Shown here piece by piece: positions 35,095 through 50,696 of a DNA stretch of 64,000 nt. Positions within the stretch are counted from its first letter, which is position 1, and each line of letters begins with the position of its first letter. The translations under genes were made by a program, and so were the position numbers. Under the pieces are notes generated by a model, which worked only from the letters and a program-made list of their open reading frames with translations, had not been told where the DNA came from and ran no database searches. The stretch comes from Prunus persica (Eukaryota > Streptophyta > Magnoliopsida > Rosales > Rosaceae): contig NC_034014.1 of the NCBI RefSeq assembly GCF_000346465.2, positions 20,368,367-20,432,366 on the forward strand, read 5' to 3'.

Positions 35095-35177
35095 TGGAGC
35101 ACCTCAATATGCCTTGGAAAACCCAAGAAAATCTCATCAAATTAGAGTCTGGGTTTTATCAAAGATGGCATTTTCAT
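35078..35177 (-). promoter_or_regulatory. Two upstream ORFs in the cyclin D leader
   Basis: On the minus strand, an ATG at 35177 opens an 11-codon frame ending TAA at 35142. A second ATG at 35137 opens a 19-codon frame ending TGA at 35078, which overlaps the cyclin start codon (35094-35092) out of frame. If the transcript begins upstream of these, as the CT-rich leader suggests, the second would be expected to reduce initiation at the cyclin ATG. Confidence 0.6.
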
Positions 35178-35249
35178 TGTAAAACAGGACCCAAGAAGAA
35201 GAAGAGGGAGTCTATAAAGAAAGTGTGAATATGGTATAGATAAAAACAA

Positions 35250-35252
<3 letters not shown>

Positions 35253-35302
<50 letters not shown>
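35253..35302 (-). repeat. (CT)n microsatellite upstream of the cyclin D gene
   Basis: About 25 GA units on the plus strand read as CT on the gene's sense strand, some 160-210 bases before its ATG. It is the longest of the CT runs that precede genes in this window. Confidence 0.9.
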
Positions 35303-35305
<3 letters not shown>

Positions 35306-37948
35306 GTTTGGGGAGAGACTAATGCAAAGAGAGGAGCTTTATGTAGGAACTGAGCATGTGGGTTTAGGGTAAACGTGAGATTGGGGGAGAGAAGGTTGTG
35401 GATTCGTAGAGATACAGAACCAAAAATTAAAAACCAAGCCCACAAAAGAAAACCAAACAATTTGTTTTTTTTATAATTTATTTTTGGAATATAACGAAAT
35501 TACAAAATACAAACCAAACTTTATTCAATTGATGAGGGATAAAGATTAGGCTTTTAGGATTTATTTCGTAGGTGTCTTGGCTTCTGATAATGCATACCTG
35601 TCTTTTGTCAAATATCATGAACTCAAGGCCTTTTAAGGTATTAAAAAAATAAAGATAATAATAGTCATTTCTTTGTATAAGATGCTATTCTAATTACTAA
35701 TATCTTTTGACAAGTAATTCAATGGTATAAAGGTTAATGTACGTGAAATATTGCATTCCTCACAATCTTTAGTCATTCGTGACAATCTTTAGTCAGTACA
35801 ACTCGTGAAAAATCTATATATCTATGTGCGAGTGCAGAAATTTAATAATTTACATAAGAGTCGATTTCAAAAATTTAAAGTTGGATAACAGTGTGACGGA
35901 AGGTGTGAAAATATTAAATGAAGTGCATGAATATGCCTCAATAGGCAAGCAATTAGAAGGTCGGAGCCTAATGGAATCGGCGTCGAAGACTTGTTAATGA
36001 AAAAGTAACCTCTATTTGCTTCTTTTATTTAGAAAATAGTGGGAGCGAGATTTGAACTCTTATCATAAGTGTTTAAAATAAAGTGTTACTACTGAAACTA
36101 GAAGCCGCAATGTGGCTTTTAAGTATTAAAGAGCAGTAATCCTCTTGTTGAGAAACTAGGATAATTTGGTTTGGTTGTGATTATCTCATATAATTAGCAA
36201 TGATGTCATTAATGATTCCATAAAATACGGTAGGGAGATTACATATTTAATTTGTGAACATATAAGCTGTACCCTACGAACAATGCGGTTTAGTTTAATG
36301 GGCTCATTAACCCTTACGAATATAAAAAAATTTCAAAGGGTGATCCTAGGTCAAATGCTCCAATTCTTACAAGCCCAATTGTTTACTACTAGTTGAATCT
36401 GCCCCCATTGCATTTTTTTAAAGACTATGTACCATTTTAATGCCATACCTAAAAGAATTTACAAGGTTGGTAAGAAACTCAACAATTGAAAAGGAAGACT
36501 TGGGGATACCATATGCAAATTCATAATCGAGTTTAGTATGTTCGCCACCCGAATTGAGTTTTAATAGATATAATTGAACTATTGTTGTATAGTAAATATC
36601 AAGTGAATACTGAATTTGATATACATAACGCCGCAAATACATGAGAAAATTATTAGAGAAGTAAGCGGATAAATATCAAGTAATTAGATTTGTTGTCTAA
36701 CAGGTCGTCATGAGTTTGTGATGATTAGATAAGTGAAACATTTGCAACCAACTAATAGTTGAGAACTTGAGATCATCTAAAGCTCTTTGAGTTTTTGGTG
36801 GAATAATACTCTTTTATTTATTAATTTATTTAATGTTATTTTGGAAGAAGAGGGTGGGCAAAGGAAGCTTAGTGGCAATTGGGAAAGAATGAAATGAAGG
36901 GGTAAATATGTAGGTGTAGATGTAGGAGGTGGTTGGTGAAGAATGACCGATGGACAATGGCTTTGTCATTTTCCACCTTAGAGCAAGTCGCGTGCTCTGT
37001 GCAATCTCAGCAGATTATCAAAACTAACCGTTTTGGTTCAGAAATCGGCATCATCATGGTACTTTTGGCCTGTCTCACTCTAATTGTATGTTATACATGC
37101 ACATGTCCTAAGTCAAATATACCCTCAACTCAGGAGAGTAATTTTCATGTCCCGGTGTCACTGTCATCCTCTTCCTATCTTTTCCGGGACAATGATTCCG
37201 GGGCATGGAAGTATTTTTTTCGATCCAACAGGGACCATCAATATGCATCTCCACTAGTCACTGGTGTGAACAATGATCAATATACTTGTTTTAGTTACCT
37301 TTTTTCTTTTTTCTTTTTTCTTTTTTTTGGAGTAAGGTAGGGCTACAAATTTCGTATGTGAAGAAGAAAAGTGGGATATAAATTGTAGAAAGATGAAATT
37401 GTCATGGCATGTGTTAATAATTTTTTAGAGTATTTATTTATCACCAATAATTCATAATAATTGACATTAAATTAAGCACAGTATGCTAGTTATTATCACC
37501 AATAATTCTTAACAAATGTCAGGAAAAAAAAGAATAATTGGAGGTAAATATTAAATACTTTAATGAACTATTGACATATGCCATGAATTAAATGAGTTTT
37601 GTGTTGGACTTACTATTTTTGATCTAAACTGCAAAATCAAATGGAATCCCTAATAATATTAGGTCATTGAATTCCAAAATCAATCATTCACCTTCGTATA
37701 TTTTATCGAAGGTCATTCAAATTAGGCACACCAACATTCAAAGTTTCCATTCCAACCGTATGTTGTCAAATTAAATTGAATGGAAAAAAATTCTAAAGCT
37801 TCCCTACTTAGGATACTCAATCCTGCATTCATAAAAAGTAGGGTTTCAAAACAAAAACAAGATCTAAAAGAAACATGATCTTTGAATCTTTCCCTTTTCT
37901 AGACTTTACCAACACAAATTTCCAACCCTTTTTTCTTCTCCTAGAGAT

Positions 37949-37985
<37 letters not shown>

Positions 37986-40683
37986 TAGCCTTTCCACCAC
38001 CACCACCACCACCCACCTCCTCTTTTATGGGGTTTTGGCTCCCAAAAATTCTCCAAGACCAAATGTGAAACACTTTTTACTACAAACATATCCCAAATCA
38101 CGTGTAATCGTGCATTACAAAGTTGAATTAAATTAAACAAAAACAGCCTTTTACTTTGACACACTTTAACTGTAATTTGTAAGAGCTTCATGCTTCATGC
38201 AAACGGCTAGAGCAAGCAAAGCTTAAATCTATTGGACCTGCATGGCAATGGCATGAGAGGACAATGGATATTAATTTGTCCATTCTTTTTGGTCTTTAGG
38301 GTTTTTGCAAGTGTTTGAGATTCGAGCACTCTCTCTTTCTCTCTCAAACCCCGAGCCCCCCATGCATCAAAAGCATCCAGAGCACCAGCCAGAGCTGAGA
38401 CTCAGACCTAATATATATTAATTATTTATATTTATATACAATAATAAAATTAAAATGTGTCTCTCTGCTGCAACGGATCTACTTTTGTTTCCGTTTGTGA
38501 TTTGTCCTCTTCTTTCCCTTCCACTAGCAATTTTTATAAATTCTAGACTTTCTTTAATCAGTAATGATGATGTCAAAATTAGCAGTTGTCGATTGTTGTG
38601 GAAGATAGTGTATGAATACATTGGGAAAGATTAGGGTTAGAGAGACAAATGCATACTTGCTCTTTCCAAGAGGAGTCTTTTTTTTTCCCTTCACAATTTT
38701 AATAACCTTATTATGATGCTGCCACAGCAAATGCTGGATTATTTAAAAAAAATTGATCAGTGATGCAGAATTGCAGTATTTTATTGTTATTATGGTTAAT
38801 AATACACATTTTTGAATGTAATTGGATCTCAACCACGGAGGAAATCTACCTGTAACAATGACTTACTATCAGAATCTAACTCAATTGATTATTCGATTCA
38901 CCCTTTCTCGATATGAATTGTATGTAAAATAAAATAAGATAATGTAAGGAGAAAAGCGTCCAACAAAGAATGCATTTTTACGAAATTTCAGTATTACTAG
39001 TTAAGGGACATGTTCTCGTCAATTTGAATGACTGATTATGTGAATTCTTATCTGGATATGTGATCCGAAATGATAATCTAACTAAAAATAAATAAAAAAT
39101 CAAACTTTTTTATCCAAATTGACAAGTTTGGGTTCAAATACAGAATAGAAGTCAAATGGTTTTTAAGAGAGTTCCCGCTGGAACTTAACTGGATGTACAA
39201 ATTACAAAGCATGATTGCTTCGAACAGGGAATAATAGACTTGGACTAGAACAGGAGCTGCTTGTTAAATTCAGTTATCAAGTTTTGGATGAGATCAACTT
39301 TTCCCATGAGGCACCAATGATTAATCAGCAGCTGGGAGAAGACCAAAAACACCTTGGTTCTTGAGCTGAAATGGTAGATTATTTGCAATGAGCAAGGCCA
39401 AGTGAAGTTGGTTTCAGAGTTTTATTGCTTTGAGTGAATGAAAGAACATGTTTTCTTTCTTTGGGACAGACAATGATGGGTGTAGTTTTCAGTTGGCCAT
39501 TTATGCCTTCTTGATGTTAGAGCTGCTTAGAATTCCTACCAAGGATTGATGAGAAGAGACCTTGGAATTTGTAATTCAATGCCCCCACTGTTTGAATCAA
39601 AGCTGTGAGATTGATCATGTAAAAAAGTGACCATTGAGGTGATTATTATTAGCACCAATAAGTAAATTTAGGTTTTACCCATAAAAAAACTTTCACTTTT
39701 GAAAAAAGCCAAAGCTTTTTCAAAAAAGACAGAAAAACCTCTCAACTTTCAAACAAAAAACATGCAAATGTAAAGGATTCCTTAGGAAATCAAAAAATAA
39801 ATAAAGGCAATTTTGTCCATTTTGGCTTCTTTTAAAAATTCTCTCTCCTTTGGGCTTTTCCAAAGTCTCCCTTAGCAATATTCAACACAAGACTGGACTT
39901 TCATCACCAAACAAGCCCATTTCTGAAATGAAAATCACCCTTGATAGAATTGACTGGTAGCTATGCAAACACCAAGCTCAACTAGAGTGATGAGCAGCAT
40001 TTTCAGGCTCCTCCAAACTTATCAATGATGCACCACACAACACAGAGTGACTATAATGAGAGATTATGGTGAAGGGTTATAATGAGGGGGTCTTAATATA
40101 GCCCTTCAATCAAATTGCATTGTTATTATTGGACGGCAGGATTGTACCCCTCAACACACCCCCCTCATTACAGAAGCTCCCAACACAATGCGTTGATGAA
40201 AAAGCACATAAAGGGTTAGCCCACGTGGCGAGGGAGGGTGGAGAATTGAGTTAGGACCGGTACAACTTTAAAGTTCGATTCTCTCCAATGTAATCCAAAA
40301 TAATATAAAATGAACCAATGTAAATAGGAAAATATTATGAGCAAGTGGGGGCAAGAAAGGGCGAAAGCCAAAAACCTTTGGGTGACAACTTAATGCCTTC
40401 AAAATAAGGCAGCTAAACTGATGATAGCGAGTGTCGTTCTGGAATCAGAATGGTCTCAAATCTTTTTTTTCCAATCGTATCATAAGCTAAAAGCGGAGCA
40501 CGTAAAAAAAAAAAAACCAGGAATCATCTTACTACTTTCATTAACCAAACCAAACAAATTAGAAGGAAACATGTCAACAATGAGCACATGGTATGCACAT
40601 AAGGACATAATAGTCTTCGGCAGATTACAGAATATTTGTGACATTCAAGCCCACCTCCCCCAAGGAGATTAAGAATCCAGTGC
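35303..40683. other. Long intergenic region, no gene supported
   Basis: The region holds microsatellites, (TC)n at about 37950-37981 and (CCA)n at about 37993-38015. A 135-codon frame at 36933-37340 has no domain and ends in a Phe run from poly-T. The stretch 39190-39620 is less AT-rich than its surroundings and could be a transcribed non-coding RNA or a decayed gene, but I see no frame or structure to name it. Confidence 0.45.
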
Positions 40684-45667
<4,984 letters not shown>

Positions 45668-46202
45668 TGGAGAAGGAGAAGCAGAGAGAGTTCGAGAGTT
45701 GAGAGAGACGGAGAGAGAGAGAGAGGGATTGGGATTCGTTTGATTTTGAACAAGTTGGGTTGAAAAAGGTGAGATTATTGTGGGGATTTGGCCTAATGCT
45801 GAGAGTAATGAAAATGTTAACTACTCGCTTTTTGGGATCGTTAGCGTACGAGACGGCGTCGTCTGGAGAAGTGTGGTTTTTTAGGTGAGTGGCGAGTACA
45901 ATGGTTTAAGGATTAGGTTGCTTTGTGGTTCTCCGATTGGACCATAATTATGAGAAGAGGATAGAACGTTGGAAGATGGTTGGATCTAAAAAGGTCAAAT
46001 TTCGGCGACGGTTACTTGGGCTGGGGCAGGGGCAGGGGCCATGTCGTTGTGTTTTCAATTGGAAGTTTCTTGAGGCCCACAATTAGCCCAATGGTCTTTT
46101 GCTACCCTTTTTTATGTTACTTTCGTTTGGTTGCAAGCTCCAACTACATATGCACACCAGCCCAAATGCGTAAACAAACCAAACCTACCTAAAAGAAAAC
46201 CA
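45668..46202 (-). promoter_or_regulatory. Upstream region and leader of the 14-3-3 gene
   Basis: On the sense (minus) strand the bases just before the ATG are pyrimidine-rich, with a short (CT)n at about 45709-45724. A 70-codon frame on the plus strand at 45980-46192 has no domain. Nothing finer can be assigned. Confidence 0.45.
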
Positions 46203-46205
46203 TTA

Positions 46206-46516
46206 GAGCCCGTTTGGTTCGTGAATTGAACTTCTTGAAAATAAACTTTTCATGATTAATTCCACGTTTGAGAACGCTGAGAAATGAGGATTAGAATATG
46301 CAACTATCTTTCATTTTCATGTTTGGTTAGTGCAGTATTATAAATGAAAAGTTATCAAGTTCCCAAGGTGAGCAAGGGTATGAACTTCTCCCCTGCATGA
46401 GAAGTCCATACCCATAAGTCCATAATTGTATTTTCAAGAGTGCACTTATCGAACATGGGAATGCAATTTGAAACCCGTTTCCAAGCTCCTAAACCTTGAA
46501 TCAAACAGGTTACTCT
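46206..46516. mobile_element. Tourist-like MITE (311 bp) with TTA target duplication
   Basis: TTA flanks both ends (46203-46205, 46517-46519). The left end GAGCCCGTTTGGTTCGTGAA resembles the reverse complement of the right end, GAGTAACCTGTTTGATTCAA. The left end is also close to that of the element at 14648, so the two may be related. The interior has no frame. Confidence 0.6.
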
Positions 46517-46593
46517 TTAGCACAAAAAGTTTATATATATATATATATATATTGGGGGCCATCTCCAAGTTTATTTATTTATTTATTGAGTAA

Positions 46594-47418
46594 AGTCATC
46601 TCCAACCCATGAGGCCAAACCCAAATAATCCCAAATTATAGCCCAATTCCTCTCCCAACCCAAGAAAAGGGGCCAAAATTTGGAAAAACTCAAACTTAGA
46701 GCCAAATACCAGTCCAACTATTGCCTGCACTGAAAAACTTTTTGGTGGCTACAACTGTTGTCTAGCCACGTGGCAAGCGCGGGTGATGTTGCCTTTGGAA
46801 CTCAACGTCAACAATTCAAACAAATTTTTTTTTTAATAATTCCAATAGTAACTCAAATCAATGATCCATATTAAATCTAAGCTATTTAAGCGGTAAAAAA
46901 ATTTCAACGGTCATAATAATATTTTAAATTAATCGAAATCAGATCGAACTCCAAAACTCACTCCAAACTCCAAGAAAGAAGAAGTATTGGGGGATAAACA
47001 ATATGAAATTATGCAAGAATATGCACAAGGTCAACAGTTTGCAGTTAATCCCGAAGACAACCGAGAGGGCTATTATCCAAGCCCCCAATGGTGGTTATTA
47101 GTTTATTTCTATTGGGTTTCATGTATGGTGAATTTGAAGATTGTGTCTCTTTTGGAATAAAATTATATTTATAGAATTTCAATTTTTGTAGGTCAAATTA
47201 TTCAAAAAATTAAATTATAAAGTTATTTAAAAAGATTAAATGAAGAAAAGTTATCCATAAAAAAAAAAAATTAGACTTAAATCATTAACAATTTAATAAA
47301 TTTGTGGACTTAAAATTTGAGTATGAAGGGTTGAGGAAGAAAATGGTTTGGGTCCGATAATAGTTACTTTTTGGAAAGGGAAAATTTGGATTTAGTTCCA
47401 AATGGGTTGGAGAAGGCC
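46594..47418. mobile_element. MITE-like element (825 bp) with TAA target duplication
   Basis: TAA flanks both ends (46591-46593, 47419-47421). The left terminus AGTCATCTCCAACCCATGAG pairs with the reverse complement of the right terminus GGCCTTCTCCAACCCATTTG. CTCCAACCCAT ends of this sort are frequent in plant Tourist elements. It carries no coding frame. Confidence 0.68.
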
Positions 47419-47888
47419 TAAGAGCATAAGAGCATAAGAGTTAATTAGTTTTTGATATAATTGAATTTTCGAGCAGTTTTTTTATTTAATAAGTATTGGT
47501 TAATATTTTTCGTTGGATTATGTACCTAACGACCGGTGACCATGCTCTTTCCTAGGCCTTGGCGACCGGGTCCAGGTGAACCGGACTGTTATTTTAATCT
47601 GCCTACATAATGTGGAGGAACAATAAATCGTCATGAGGAAAATTAAGGGTCAATCTTGGTCTATTTATATGAATGGCAGTTTAGTAATAGCACATCTATT
47701 TCTGATTAACATTTCTATAAGGTTCCATTTTCGTATATATCCCGAAAGGAAAAATAGGAAGGATAGCAAATATTTCGGTAATCCCCAAAAACCCTAGCAC
47801 AGCTCCCTCCTATATAGCGGTGGCATCGCCCCCAATTCTCAGATCGTCTACCAACAGAAGGAACTGAACCAAGTTCAGCCTCACGACA

Positions 47889-50696
47889 ATGGAGCTTTGT
47901 ACAGCTACTACCCAAGCCATCTCCAACCTTCCAAACCACCACAAGCTTCTGATCACAAACCCTACCACCAACATCACATCCAAACCCTCACTCCCTCTCA
48001 GACAAACCTCACTCTCACGCAACTCTATCAGGCTTCACTCTCGTACGTTCTCCATCCCTTAGCATTTGGTATCCCATCCAAACAAACCCCTTTAATTTGT
48101 ATGCTTAATTTCTGCTTTGTTTTCATTTCTCAGCTAGGGTTTTTGGGTAGCTCATTTTTAAAATAAAAAATTTCTGTTCTTTTATTGTTTTTGTTGTGAT
48201 TTGTTACTTGTATTTTTGCTGTCTAATTTGGGATTTTCAAGTGGGTTTCTTTAATGTCGTTTGTCCATCTTGGGCGTTTGGTCGATACTCTTTTAGTCTG
48301 ATATATTGAAAGTGACAGAAGACTGCTAGCTGATGGGAGCATTGTCTTTTGTATTTTTCTTTCAGGATTGCTTTTGCGAAGAGCAACAACATCAGAGGAA
48401 ACACCAAGTGGGGGAAATCCTTATGCCGGTGAAGAGCGAGATAGTGTAATATCATTGGAAGATGTTCCACCACCTGAAAATAATTTTTACAATCGAACTT
48501 GGACAGAAGAAGCACCCAAAGAAGACTCAACTGTGGACGGCGTGGATGGCCAAACGCAGATATCTGAGTTTTTCAATAACCTTGACATAAAGGTTTGTTA
48601 CTTTGTTTAACTGTTGATATATATTAAATTAGTAAACACATTCCTAACTGGATGTCTGTAGGTTATTCCTCATTCCTACCTCATTAACAAGTGGTTGGAT
48701 GCTAACCCATTTTCTGGTTATTGTAGATATTTGGTGTTACATTTTTTAAATTGCAATTGCTGGATAGAAAGTTCATTATTTTCATTCTGTTTTTGTACTG
48801 TATAGCTATTATACCTTTCAGAATTTTTGATATTTTGGTTGTGTTTTCTAATCATGTTGGTTTCTTCTTTCTATCCAAGATGTACTGGTGTTGTTTTTGG
48901 TTTATCCATCTTAACTTTTTTTTTTTTTAAAATTGTTCGAAACCGATATTGTACAAACTTGGTTGCGATGATGATTCAGTAACTACTTGAGAGTGTAATA
49001 ATGCTCGATGGAACTCCGACAATTATGTCGATCTGAGCGGTTACCTGAGCAACTAAGTGTTTTCTTGAGGCTTTACTCCAGCAGCACTATGACCTCTGTA
49101 CATTTTGATAATTTAAAACACCATTTCCATCTATGTACTTCCAGGCATGGTGACGGCCTGGTGATTATTTATTTGTTTTACTGTTCTTTAATGTCAATTT
49201 TGATTTTTGCACAAGTTGTACGAGTTTATTTTATTTTATTTTATTCAAAACTATGACTCTTTGGCTTTAATTCCTGAAAAGCTTGAGTGATCTTTGGGTT
49301 GTGATGATGATTCAGTAACTAGTTGAGAGTGTCTAAGAATGCTCAATGGAACCTCGACAGTCATGTCGATTCTGAGCGGTTACCTGAGCAACTCAATAGC
49401 TTAATTTGGTTCAGTATCCGGTGTGTTCTTTTTGTTGTGCCTTTATTTTTGTACTCAAATCTTTTCCGTTGGTGTAAGTATTATTTTTCATTTGTTTCTG
49501 TCGTTAGTTGATCTTCAAATATATGAGAAGGTGATAGCTATTTAGCACAAACTGGTTGCTAATGAATGGAGGATAGTAATGCAAGCAAGCATGATGTCAA
49601 GATTTACATCAACGAATTGTTTGAATGAGAGAATCTTATAAGTTTTGCATTTTGTCAAAGGTCTCTTATTTTTATTAAGTTCTTTATGATTGACTCAATG
49701 GTTTCTTTTCAATTGCAGAAAATTCAAAAAAATTTCTAAACCTGAAATAATAAAGTATTAAGCCCATGTGTTAGATGTGGGTTTGTTGCATGTGAAGGCA
49801 TTGATTAAACTTTTTGCAACCTCTTGTCAAAAATTGTATGAAAGACAACCTGACCCCTACCCCCATATGCATTAGGATTGGGCTTTTCTCTGATTTTGAG
49901 AACTGGACTGCTTGGGTAGTTAATTGGTTTACTGTCTATGGTAAGCTGTTTTGTGGTTCCCTTCTGTTTTGTGTCAATTTGAGAGGCAAATTGTTATGGC
50001 TTTCTAGCAATATATGTGATTCACAGTCGCAGTTGTATGCTGCAGCCTCGCATGCAATGAGCATACACTAGTGTTAACCTTAATGGTTTCAAATCTGGTT
50101 GTGTTAGTTCTTTGTTGCACACTTGCATATACTGCTGAGTGCATTCTCTATCCAGCTTTCTGATTGGATTCTGGTGAAACCATGTTGCCAAATACTAAAT
50201 GCAAATACCCTTGTAAAAAAAATATGCTGTACTGATGTCTTTCTCTTTGATTAATTGCAGTTGGACAGTGATGATACGTATTCCGTTCTAATTTATGGTG
50301 GTGGTGCCTTGTTTGCCCTGTGGCTAGCATCAGCTGTTGTTGGAGCTATTGATTCTATTCCATTGGTCAGTTTCTATTTAAATTTCCTAATTTGCAAATT
50401 TGAAGGTTTCCCTTTCTCTCGGATATTAACGTTGCTTGCCCTATGATTCAGTTCCCCAAGTTGCTGGAAGTTGTGGGTCTTGGATACACAATCTGGTTCA
50501 GCACTCGGTATCTGATATTCAAGGTAGTTATATACTTAGTGGCAAATTCCACCTTATTAACTAATTGGCTGTTAGGTTATTAAGCCATTTTAAAGCATGC
50601 TTAACGGCGATTATTGTCTGGCAGGAAAACAGGGAGGAGTTGTTTGCTAAAATTCAGGTTCTTAAGCAGCAGGTTCTTGGGTCAGATGATGACTGA
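47889..50696 (+). CDS. CURT1D: CURVATURE THYLAKOID 1D-like chloroplast protein
   Basis: CURT1 proteins are small thylakoid membrane proteins that oligomerise and bend membranes at grana margins. Five exons: 47889-48042, 48366-48592, 50261-50365, 50452-50523, 50625-50696, all GT-AG, giving 209 residues. Residues 1 to about 60 are Ser/Thr/Leu/Arg-rich with few acids, as in a transit peptide. An acidic stretch follows, ending QISEFFNNLDIKLDSDDTYS. Two hydrophobic segments come next, YSVLIYGGGALFALWLASAV and FPKLLEVVGLGYTIWF, then the family signature STRYLIFKENREEL and an amphipathic tail ending VLGSDDD. The MELCT start and the NREEL version of the tail point to the D paralogue as I remember it. 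Intron 2 (1.67 kb) carries two snoRNA-like copies. Confidence 0.92.
48959..49056 (+). ncRNA. C/D-box snoRNA candidate, copy 1 (intronic)
   Basis: A C box ATGATGA (48968-48974) and a D box CTGA (49045-49048) are bracketed by an 8-bp terminal stem: TTGGTTGC (48959-48966) pairs with GCAACTAA (49049-49056), one G-U wobble included. The 98-nt length suits a C/D snoRNA. The bases before the D box, GATCTGAGCGGTTAC, would be the guide. It lies in intron 2 of the CURT1D-like gene, on the same strand. I could not name the rRNA or snRNA target. Confidence 0.72.
49294..49396 (+). ncRNA. C/D-box snoRNA candidate, copy 2 (intronic)
   Basis: This is a diverged copy of 48959-49056. C box ATGATGA is at 49304-49310 and D box CTGA at 49384-49387. 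The terminal stem is TTGGGTTGT (49294-49302) with GCAACTCAA (49388-49396), 9 pairs including two G-U. Compared with copy 1 each arm has gained one base, so pairing is kept although the sequence changed. The stretch before the D box (CTGAGCGGTTAC) is identical, which suggests the same target. Confidence 0.72.

Noticed and set aside
36933..37340. 135-codon open frame as a gene
   Set aside because: There is no domain, no splice partner and no codon pattern like the neighbouring genes, and it ends in a poly-T derived Phe run.
37993..38015. CCA-repeat as a coding His/Pro tract
   Set aside because: It lies in a stop-rich intergenic region with no surrounding gene.
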